A stretch of DNA of 7,135 nucleotides from Moorella sp. UBA4076. GTDB taxonomy: Bacteria; Bacillota; DSM-521; Neomoorellales; Neomoorellaceae. The notes beneath the pieces are model-generated. The model did not search any database. It was given only the letters and a program-made list of their open reading frames with translations, and was not told the DNA's origin. Shown piece by piece: positions 1 to 7,000 of this stretch. The DNA lies in the NCBI GenBank assembly GCA_002383405.1, contig DFYS01000025.1:3964-11098 (forward strand). The letters are read 5' to 3'. How positions within the stretch are numbered: position 1 is the stretch's first letter; each line of letters starts with the position of its first letter. The translations under genes and the position numbers were made by a program.

Positions 1-22
1 AGCGCAGGCGGAACGCTATTTT

Positions 23-63
23 CAGGGTAGTTACTGCTAATGTACACATACATGATTACCCTG
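23..63. repeat. Inverted repeat with nested hairpin upstream of the operon
   Basis: CAGGGTA at 23-29 is perfectly complementary to TACCCTG at 57-63. Between these arms, ATGTA (40-44) and TACAT (49-53) form a second, smaller hairpin with a CACA loop. Together they make a 41-bp dyad-like element about 140 bp before the ATPase start. There is no T-run after the right arm on the plus strand (it is followed by CAAAAAC), and none follows the left arm on the minus strand, so it is not a standard intrinsic terminator. It could be an operator for a regulator, an RNA structure at the end of an upstream gene, or chance. Only the base pairing is directly seen. Confidence 0.4.
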
Positions 64-121
64 CAAAAACCCGGCGGCCATCAGGATATTTTTAGGCGTG
101 AATGGTGAAGAGGGTCGTGCT

Positions 122-181
122 ATGTTGTTCAAGAAGTGGCTATTACATATTCGGGTCAATGGAATAGTCAATGGAATATAA
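122..181 (+). CDS. Possible 19-residue leader peptide ORF
   Basis: An ATG at 122 opens a 19-codon frame, MLFKKWLLHIRVNGIVNGI, ending in TAA at 179-181. A purine-rich GAAGAGGG (107-114) lies 7 bases before the ATG, which is a plausible ribosome binding site. The stop falls 4 bases before the ribosome binding site of the ATPase gene, so translation here could affect initiation of that gene. The last eight codons are VNGI twice, produced by the 12-bp tandem repeat. The peptide is basic and hydrophobic at its N-terminus but resembles no family I know. A frame this short can easily arise by chance, and the frame stays open upstream to position 56, so a GTG start at 98 is also possible. No attenuator-like terminator is visible. 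I consider it a candidate only. Confidence 0.25.
   Translation: MLFKKWLLHIRVNGIVNGI
155..178. repeat. Perfect 12-bp tandem direct repeat (two copies)
   Basis: GTCAATGGAATA occurs at 155-166 and again immediately at 167-178 with no mismatch. The pair ends 7 bases before the Shine-Dalgarno of the ATPase gene. Twelve is a multiple of three, so a change in copy number would not shift the frame of the possible leader ORF (122-181). It would change the distance between any upstream promoter or operator and the ribosome binding site. It may be a recent slippage duplication or a paired protein-binding site; the sequence does not tell which. Confidence 0.8.
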
Positions 182-185
182 GAAA

Positions 186-191
186 GGGAGG
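186..191 (+). promoter_or_regulatory. Ribosome binding site of the DUF499 ATPase gene, supports the TTG start
   Basis: GGGAGG lies within AAAGGGAGGA, a near-ideal match to the 16S rRNA 3' end, with 8 bases between it and the TTG codon at 200. This decides the start of the large ATPase gene. No in-frame ATG lies near it, and the next in-frame methionine is about 75 codons further in, just before the P-loop, which would cut away conserved N-terminal sequence. Confidence 0.85.
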
Positions 192-199
192 ACAGAACT

Positions 200-3100
200 T
201 TGCCTTCGGTACTGGAAGCATGTCAGCCACGGCCGGAGATCCTGGCCGGGACGTTTAACCCGGAAGTCTTTACTGTAGCTTTGAGTCCGATCATCGAATA
301 CTACCGCAGCGGCCGGAGTAATATCGACACCCTTTATACCAACGCCGAGCACTTTTTCCGGGAGGTTACCTATCCCACCCAGGGCCTGCGCCTGACCCTG
401 GCGGAAGTCTTCGGCCGGCTGGCAGGGGATATGACGGTGCCGGCCATTCACCGCCTGGAAACGGCCTTCGGCGGCGGTAAAACCCACACTCTGATTGCCT
501 GTACCCATATCGCGTACAGGGGTATGGAGCTACAGGACGCTATTCAGGACCTTATTGATCCGCAGCTTTTACCCGAGCCCGGCACCATAGCCGTAGTCGG
601 CGTTGCCGGCGATGAGATTCCGGTCCATAAACCCCGGGGAGAGGCACTGGTGCCTTATACCCTCTGGGGGGAGATCGCCTACCAAATGGGTGGGGAAAGC
701 CTCTACCGCCAGGTGGAGGACGACGCCGGCTCCTTTGCCGCTCCCGGCAGGACCTTCTTTGACCGGGTATTTACCGGCCGGAAGGCCCTGATCATGCTGG
801 ATGAACTCGCCCAGTACGCAGCCCGCCTGGAGGCCGCCCGGCCGGACGGCGCCAGCCAGCTCGCCGCCTTTCTCATGGCCCTCCACGGTTACGCCCGCAA
901 CCACCCCGGCCTAGCCATCGTCCTTACCCTGGCCAGTGCCACCGACGCCTTCGCCCGGCAAACGGCGCACCTGGCGCGGTTGATCAGCCAGGTGCGCGGG
1001 GAAGAGATCAGCGCAGATGATGCTTTGCATGTGGGCGATAAGGCGGTGCGGGGCGTGGCCAGCGTCGTCGCGCGGGACGCCGTCCAGATTACCCCGGTGC
1101 AGGCTGCCGAGATAGCCTCGGTCCTGGCGAAAAGGTTATTCGTGGCTATTGATCGCGACGTTGCCAGGAGCGTTGCCGGGGCTTATACGGAGATGTACCG
1201 CCGCAACGCCAACCTGCTGCCGGAAGAGGCCACCAGCGAGGATTTTCAGGGGCGGATGGTGGCTAACTACCCCTTCCATCCCACCCTGGTAGATTTCCTC
1301 AATACCAGGCTGGCCAGTGCGGAAAACTTCCAGGGGACGCGGGGCGTACTGCGGGTCCTCGCCCTGGCCATCCGCAGCCTCTGGCAAAAGCAGCAGGCTG
1401 TACCTATGATTCATACCTGCCATCTGGACCTGCGCGCGGAGCGGGTAATCAATGAAATCCTGGGCCGTACCGGCAGCTCGGACCTGCTCCTGGTCCTCAA
1501 CGCCGATGTCGGCGGTATTGACACCGGTACCCTGGAGGGCGGTCACAGCAATGCCGAACTAGCCGACCGGCGTAACCCCCACCCGGAGGGTTATCCCCTT
1601 TACGAGTATACCTGGAAGACCGTCTTTTTACATAGCCTGGTGGGCCGCGAAGAAGGACTCCGTTCCCGGATTTTCGGCCTCACCGAGCCCGAAGCCCTGT
1701 TCAGTGTAGCCTTTCCCGGCCTGACCCCACCCCAGGTGCATATAGCCCTGGAAGCGATCAACGAGAGTGCCTTCTACCTGCGCAGTGAACAGGGCCGTTA
1801 CTTCGCCAGTGAAGAACCGACCATTAACAGTGTCCTGGCCCGCATCCGCCGGACTATCAAAGCCGATCAGGTCAGGGAGCTGCTGGAGGCTACGGCCCGC
1901 AAGCTAATAACCGGCGGCGGCGACCTTTTCCATATTGAACACGATGTCACCTTGCCGGAGCATCTACCCGACGGTAAAGGCCGGCCGGTGCTGGGGGTTA
2001 TCTCGCCTGGCACCGAGACTGTCGATGTAGAAGCCATGATTACCACCTGGGGTGAGAACCGGCCGCGGGAACAGCAGAACATGGTTTTCCTCCTCGTCCC
2101 GGAGACGGTTCAGGTTCAAGGTCCGGGTCAGCAGGAAGCATTTTTAACGCAACAGCAAGCGCGGATTGAAGAAAACCGCCGCCAGCTGGAAGGCCTGGCG
2201 CGCCAGGTGAAAGCCATCCGCGTTCTTCTGGAAAAGCCCCAGAGTTACGGCGTCAATCCCCGCCGCCTGGAAGAGGAAAGCTTCCGCCAGCGCCGTGCCG
2301 AAAGGGAGCAGGCTTTGCAAACCGCTGTGGCCAGGATCTACACAGGTTTTTATTATCCCGGGGCGGCGGGGCAGATCGTCCGCCGGGAGATCAAGACGGC
2401 CGGCGGCGAGGGCGGGCGGCCCTTTATAGAACAGGTCCGCGCTGTCCTGCTGGAGGATGGCGAGCTCCTCACCGACGCTAACACCACCCAGACCGATTTC
2501 TTAAACTTGAGCAGGCTGTTTTTTGCCGCCGGCGACACGGCAGCCCTCGCCAGGCTGCGGCAGAACTTTGCCTGCGTACGCAGCTGGCCGGTCCTGGAGC
2601 GACCGGGCGTTTTCGAGCAGCTTATCCGTGTTGGCGTGCAGAAGGGCCACTGGTGCCTTTTCCGGATGGGGGAGGCCGAAAGTACCCGGCCGGAGGAATT
2701 TTATGATCGGGAGCACGATATCCCTCTGGGAGTCGACCTGGACGGGAAGGCTTACAGCCTGGTTACCCCCCAGGGGGCGAAACAACGCGGCTGGGCCGAA
2801 ACCAGGATTGATCCTGAACAGGTACAAAATGATGTAATGTATGCGGTCGCCCAGCAGGGTGAGGCCACCCTGGAGTCAGTGGCTGGAGGCGTAGGCGCGA
2901 AATACGGGGCAGTCCCGGAACCGGATCTGGCCGACGCCGTAGCAGTCCTGGTACGGAGGGGGCGCCTTTTCGTTCAGCGCGACAACCAGGGCCAGGCAGG
3001 AAAGCCCGACCTGATCCACGGTCCCACAGCCGCCCTTTATACTCCGCAGCCGGGCGATGTACTGGTCACCCCGGCCCAGGCGGCCGTAAGGGGATGGGTT

Positions 3101-3424
3101 ACCAGCGTCCCGCGCCGGCTCACCTGTGAGGGTAGAGAAGGGGCCGCCAAATTTCTGCCCCTGCTGCGCCGGCTGGGCAGTATCTACAACCGCGGGGCCA
3201 GATCGACGATTAAAGACCTGGATTTAACGGAATTAGAGCTCCCTGCAGGCGGGACTCTCCGCCTCCAGCTGGTCGATGTGCCCCCGGCCTCCATGCAGGC
3301 CCTGGGAGAATTCTTTGAGGTACTGGCTGGCGTGGTGCGGCAAGGGGCGAACACGGAGGTTTTCCTCGATATCACCGACCCGGACGACAGCTGCCCTCTG
3401 GTGCAGGAGTTAAAGCAAAAATAA
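200..3424 (+). CDS. DUF499-type (BrxC/PglY-like) P-loop ATPase of a defence operon
   Basis: This is a 1074-residue ATPase, about full length for the DUF499 (COG1483) family. It is probably cytoplasmic: I see no signal peptide or membrane segment. The P-loop is TAFGGGKTH (88-96, K94/T95), where the usual first glycine is Thr. Walker B is ALIMLDE (196-202), followed by a sensor-1-like strand LAIVLTLAS (238-246). The YPFHP motif (357-361) and FQGTRGVLR (377-385) are typical of the family; R381 or R385 may act as an arginine finger or sensor 2, which is inference. Residues about 643-712 are Gln/Glu/Arg-rich and look coiled-coil. Residues about 872-930 look like a winged helix, flanked by two copies of LVTPxxAxxRGW (854-865 and 955-966). 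The C-terminus has the family-like ending FLDITDPDDSC. Family members sit in defence islands with DUF1156 methylases and helicases, and the family is related to BREX BrxC/PglY. It likely couples ATP hydrolysis to assembly or DNA remodelling in phage restriction; its exact role is unknown. The family call is strong, the function inferred. Confidence 0.92.
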   Translation: MPSVLEACQPRPEILAGTFNPEVFTVALSPIIEYYRSGRSNIDTLYTNAEHFFREVTYPTQGLRLTLAEVFGRLAGDMTVPAIHRLETAFGGGKTHTLIACTHIAYRGMELQDAIQDLIDPQLLPEPGTIAVVGVAGDEIPVHKPRGEALVPYTLWGEIAYQMGGESLYRQVEDDAGSFAAPGRTFFDRVFTGRKALIMLDELAQYAARLEAARPDGASQLAAFLMALHGYARNHPGLAIVLTLASATDAFARQTAHLARLISQVRGEEISADDALHVGDKAVRGVASVVARDAVQITPVQAAEIASVLAKRLFVAIDRDVARSVAGAYTEMYRRNANLLPEEATSEDFQGRMVANYPFHPTLVDFLNTRLASAENFQGTRGVLRVLALAIRSLWQKQQAVPMIHTCHLDLRAERVINEILGRTGSSDLLLVLNADVGGIDTGTLEGGHSNAELADRRNPHPEGYPLYEYTWKTVFLHSLVGREEGLRSRIFGLTEPEALFSVAFPGLTPPQVHIALEAINESAFYLRSEQGRYFASEEPTINSVLARIRRTIKADQVRELLEATARKLITGGGDLFHIEHDVTLPEHLPDGKGRPVLGVISPGTETVDVEAMITTWGENRPREQQNMVFLLVPETVQVQGPGQQEAFLTQQQARIEENRRQLEGLARQVKAIRVLLEKPQSYGVNPRRLEEESFRQRRAEREQALQTAVARIYTGFYYPGAAGQIVRREIKTAGGEGGRPFIEQVRAVLLEDGELLTDANTTQTDFLNLSRLFFAAGDTAALARLRQNFACVRSWPVLERPGVFEQLIRVGVQKGHWCLFRMGEAESTRPEEFYDREHDIPLGVDLDGKAYSLVTPQGAKQRGWAETRIDPEQVQNDVMYAVAQQGEATLESVAGGVGAKYGAVPEPDLADAVAVLVRRGRLFVQRDNQGQAGKPDLIHGPTAALYTPQPGDVLVTPAQAAVRGWVTSVPRRLTCEGREGAAKFLPLLRRLGSIYNRGARSTIKDLDLTELELPAGGTLRLQLVDVPPASMQALGEFFEVLAGVVRQGANTEVFLDITDPDDSCPLVQELKQK

Positions 3425-3431
3425 GGTGAGG
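3423..3431 (+). promoter_or_regulatory. Ribosome binding site of the 203-residue gene, overlapping the ATPase stop
   Basis: AAGGTGAGG begins inside the TAA stop of the ATPase gene (3422-3424) and lies 8 bases before the ATG at 3440. The overlap of stop and ribosome binding site suggests the two genes are co-transcribed and probably translationally coupled. Confidence 0.75.
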
Positions 3432-3439
3432 CATTCTGC

Positions 3440-4051
3440 ATGGTCAACCATACGTCAAGTAAGGCCCTGGACCTGGAAGGGGACTGGCAGCGGCGGCTCA
3501 AGCCCCTGCTGCCAGGAGCCCCCTGGGTATTACGGGTTACTGTCTATAAAGACCGGCCGGTCCCTGTGCTGGTAGTCAAGGAACGGGTAGTACTCCGGCA
3601 GGAAGGAGAAGAGCAGGGCAAGGTGGCAATCAATAAAAACCTTAAAGACCGGGGGTTAATCTACGGCCAGGCCCTGCGCCGCTGCCTGCCGGTTATCCGC
3701 GCTGTCGTCAGCTCAGTCTGCGACCCGGCCGGGATTCCTCTGGAGTTGCAGCGGTTTTTCCCCAATGGCCGCCTGACCTGGCGCGGCAGCCTGCCCCTTG
3801 ATGAAGAAGCCGGAGCCAAGCTGTCGCTTATTTTTAAGCTCCAGGAGGGCATCAAGGATATGGACCGGGTGGAGCTCATCGCCTGGCGGGTGGAGCGTTT
3901 CAGCCGCGAAGAGGCCGCTTACTGGTTGACCCGCGCCACCCAGTATGGCGCGGCGGCCAGCCGCTGGGCGCGGGCCGGTATGCGCCTCATCCTCGGCGGC
4001 CAGCCGGGCGATCAAGCTGTTCTGCCGCTGCTGGAGCAATTACGGAGATAG
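3440..4051 (+). CDS. Small basic protein of uncertain function between ATPase and methylase (DUF7680-like?)
   Basis: This is a complete 203-residue protein with an ATG start and a good ribosome binding site. By hand count it has 33 Arg/Lys against 23 Asp/Glu, so it is clearly basic and could bind nucleic acid or acidic partner surfaces. No signal peptide, membrane segment, P-loop, zinc motif or nuclease motif is visible. The N-terminal half (about 25-55) looks like beta strands rich in Val. The C-terminal half is helical and contains what looks like the conserved core: LPLDEEAGAKLSLIFKL (118-134), MDRVELIAWRVERF (141-154) and REEAAYWLTRA (156-166), followed by a Trp/Arg-rich RWARAGMRLILGG. 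This pattern resembles small proteins encoded beside DUF499 and DUF1156 genes that I recall as DUF7680; the name is from memory and unverified. It does not look like DUF3780, another small partner in such loci. Its place between the other two genes suggests a subunit or specificity/adaptor role, which is inference. Confidence 0.85.
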   Translation: MVNHTSSKALDLEGDWQRRLKPLLPGAPWVLRVTVYKDRPVPVLVVKERVVLRQEGEEQGKVAINKNLKDRGLIYGQALRRCLPVIRAVVSSVCDPAGIPLELQRFFPNGRLTWRGSLPLDEEAGAKLSLIFKLQEGIKDMDRVELIAWRVERFSREEAAYWLTRATQYGAAASRWARAGMRLILGGQPGDQAVLPLLEQLRR

Positions 4052-4055
4052 ATAC

Positions 4056-4061
4056 AGGGAG
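4056..4061 (+). promoter_or_regulatory. Ribosome binding site of the methylase gene
   Basis: AGGGAG lies 9 bases before the ATG at 4071, in the 19-bp gap after the TAG stop (4049-4051) of the preceding gene. The gap has no room for a promoter or terminator, which supports one transcript for all three genes. Confidence 0.7.
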
Positions 4062-4070
4062 CGGGATATC

Positions 4071-7000
4071 ATGGCAGACGACACTCATAAAACGGACCTG
4101 CGCCTCATCGAAGTCGGCTTTCCCTGCCACCAGGTCGGCGCCGAAACCCAGCGGGAGCGCGATACGGGTCAAGCACCACCCACCCATCGCCTGCACGTCT
4201 GGTGGGCGCGGCGGCCGCTGACCCCCAGCCGTGCCGCCATCCTGGCATCCCTCCTGCCTGCCGGCACCGACCCGGACTGGTTCCTGCGCCAGCTAGGCAT
4301 CGAAAAGGTAGTGGCCCTGGTGAATGGGGAGCCGTGGATTTTGGAGGATAAGCTTGCAGAGTTCATTGAACGGGATGGTCAGGGACGGGAGAGAATAAAA
4401 GTAGATTCCCTAGTTATCAGAGCGCTGCGTCGGGAACAGTTACTAAGGGAAGATTACAGACACTTATTTAAAAAGATAGTCGCTGAAAATCCTACCCTGG
4501 CAGAACACCCTGTTATCCAGAAATGGCGGGACTTTACTAAGCCCCTGCCTGAGCCATTACCGGATGCAGGGCAAGTTCTTTTTATTGAGCACAAGGCTGC
4601 CGATCCGGTTTGGTTTAAAGAGTTAATGGAAATAACAAGTAACATGGGTATTCGCGTCCCAAACCTTTATGGATACTCCCGCTCTTACATCCGCCAGCCA
4701 GAATGGCAATTTAAAGATATTACCGTTTTAGATCCTACAGCTGGTGGTGGTTCCATCCCCTTTGAGGCATTACGTCTGGGATGCAGGGTAATTGCCAATG
4801 AGCTTAATCCCATAGCTGCTGTTATTCTGTATACCACCCTTAATTATCCGGCTCGTTACGGGTTGAAGCTGGTAAGAGATATCAAAAATTGGGGTAAACA
4901 ACTGCTTGCATCATTGGAAAAAGAAATAGATTCGATATTTCCGCGTACTTTCCCCTTACCACCGGACGAGAAACGTGCCCTGGCGGCACACTTGAGGAAT
5001 TGCTCGGATTTTATACCTGATTATGACCGTGAAGATACAACTTCATATTTATACGTCCGCCAGGTCACCTGTCCCCACTGCGGCAGTGAGGTGCCACTGC
5101 TCAATACCTGCTGGCTGGCCAAGGAAGGGGATAAATGGGGGGTGCGAATCATACCTGACGGCCGGCCGCAGGGTGGTAAAGTGCAATTTGCAACCTACCG
5201 GATTCAAGGTAACCGGGGGCCAAATGGCGAGGACCCCAATTTCGCCACCGTGAGCAACGGCGTCGGCCTCTGTATCCACTGCCGTCAGGCTATCCCGGCT
5301 GAAGAGATCAAGGACCAGGCGCGGGGGGAATCGCCCCATGGCAGGTGGCAGGACCGCCTCTACGTCGTGGTGGCCGTACGCTACCAGCCCAAACTGGACC
5401 AGAACGGCCGGCCGCGGCGCTACCAGAGTGGTGCCCGCGCCGGCGAGATTATGACGGAGAAGGTGCGTTTCTTCCGGCCGCCCAACGACTGCGACGTGGC
5501 GGCCCTGGCGGCAGCCGAACAGCGCCTGCAGGAGCGCTGGCCGGCCTGGGAGCAGCAGGGGTTAATTCCTACGGAAAGTATTCCCCGGGGTAATGACATG
5601 CGCCCGGTTATCTATGGTATGAACCGCTGGTGCGACCTGTTTACCCCGCGTCAGCTCCTGGGGCACCTCACCCTGGTGGCGGAGCTGTACCGCCTTAAAG
5701 ATGAAATCTTGCAGGAACTCGGTGCGGAACGTGGCCGTGCGGTAATTACTTATCTGCAGTTTATGATTGATAAGGGGCTTGATTATAATAGCAAGCAGAC
5801 GCGTTGGGAATATACGCGGGGAATTGTAAAAGGTACCTTTGGCCGCCATGATTTCTCCCTTAAATGGACCTTCGGCGAGATGGTCTTCACCGGCCCTCAT
5901 TCCGGCGCTGCCTGGGCCCTGGCGCAGGTTATCGATGCTTATGAAGGTATTGCCGAACTGGTGGCCCCTATTCATCAGCAACTGGCCGGGTCGCCGCCAC
6001 CGGTGACCATCAGCTGCGGCACGGCGGCGCGGCTGGCAATACCCGATCGCTCCGTGGACCTGATCTGCATGGACCCACCCTACTACAATAATGTCCAGTA
6101 CGCGGAGCTATCCGACTACTTCTATGTCTGGCAGCGGCGCACCCTGCAGGACCTCTACCCGGAGATTTTCCGCCGCCGGCTGACCAATAAGTCTGACGAG
6201 GCGGTGGCCAATCCGGCCCGGGACGGATCGGCCGCCGGGGCGGCGCGGGAATACGAACGCCTGATGGGGGAGATCTTCGCCGAGGGTCGCCGCGTTCTTA
6301 AAGACGAAGGCCTGATGACCATCATGTTTACTCATAAGACCCAGGAAGCCTGGGAAGCTCTGACGCGTTCGCTGATTGAAAATGGCTGGATTATAACCTC
6401 TTCCTTACCGGTGGAATCCGAAGCGGCGGAATCGATTCACCAAAAGAATAATGCTGCCGCCGCTAGCTCTATCTTCCTCACCTGCCGCAAGCGGACCAGG
6501 AGGGAGGCCTCTCCCGCCATCTGGTCCGGCTTCGGCGGCACCGGGGTGGCTGACCGCATCCGGGTGGCCGTGCGCGAGGGCCTGGAGGAATTCGCGGCCT
6601 TACATCTAAACCCCGTCGACGAGATGGTGGCCGGCTACGGCCGGGCGTTGCGGGTACTCTCCGAGCACTGGCCGGTCCTCGACGGTGACGAGCCGGTAAG
6701 CCCCATCCGCGCCATGAACGAGGCCAGCGCCGTGGTCGCCCGCTACCAGATCGCCCGCCTGACCGGGGGGCGGCTGCAGGTCGACGACCTCAACCCCGAG
6801 GCCGCCATGGCCCTGATTCTTTACGGCATCTTCGGTCTGGCCGAATTGGCCTATGACGAGGCTTTAAACCTTTCCCGCTCCCTGAATATCAGCATGGAGG
6901 CCAGGGCCGGCGGTTACACCATCAACGGCTCCATGATCGGCATCAACGACGCCAGTCGCGGCCGGCAATCCCGACATAGCAATGCCGAAGATACTGGTTA

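Noticed and set aside
23..69. Intrinsic terminator at the inverted repeat
   Set aside because: The right arm is followed by CAAAAAC rather than T's, and the minus-strand reading lacks a T-run after the stem.
1..95. Possible tail of an upstream plus-strand gene (frames ending at 38-40 or 93-95)
   Set aside because: Two frames are open from the left edge (one ending AQAERYFQGSYC, one ending RRPSGYF), but each is too short to recognise and they conflict. The start of any such gene is outside the window.
118..153. Promoter candidates for the operon: extended -10 TGCTATGTT (118-126), and TTGTTC (125-130) with CATATT (146-151)
   Set aside because: The first has no -35 at a suitable distance; the second has only 15 bp spacing and weak matches. 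The first would also place the transcription start downstream of the leader ATG, contradicting the leader ORF. No promoter can be called with confidence.
143..508. 121-codon minus-strand ORF over the ATPase start
   Set aside because: It is the antisense shadow of the ATPase N-terminus and the tandem repeat, with no ribosome binding site or family resemblance.
1136..1546. 136-codon minus-strand ORF inside the ATPase gene
   Set aside because: Antisense to conserved ATPase motifs (YPFHP, FQGTRGVLR). Long antisense frames are expected in GC-rich genes.
2501..2837. Overlapping ORFs of 104 and 108 codons on both strands inside the ATPase gene
   Set aside because: Composition follows the real frame; the products are Arg/Pro/Gly-rich low-information sequences with no motifs.
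5023..5593. Short ORFs in other frames of the methylase that could suggest a frameshift
   Set aside because: The methylase frame was read codon by codon from 4071 to 7135 without a stop, and the zinc ribbon and DPPY motifs are in the same frame, so there is no break.
5562..5981. 139-codon minus-strand ORF inside the methylase gene
   Set aside because: Antisense shadow of the conserved methylase segment before DPPY; no ribosome binding site or recognisable domain.
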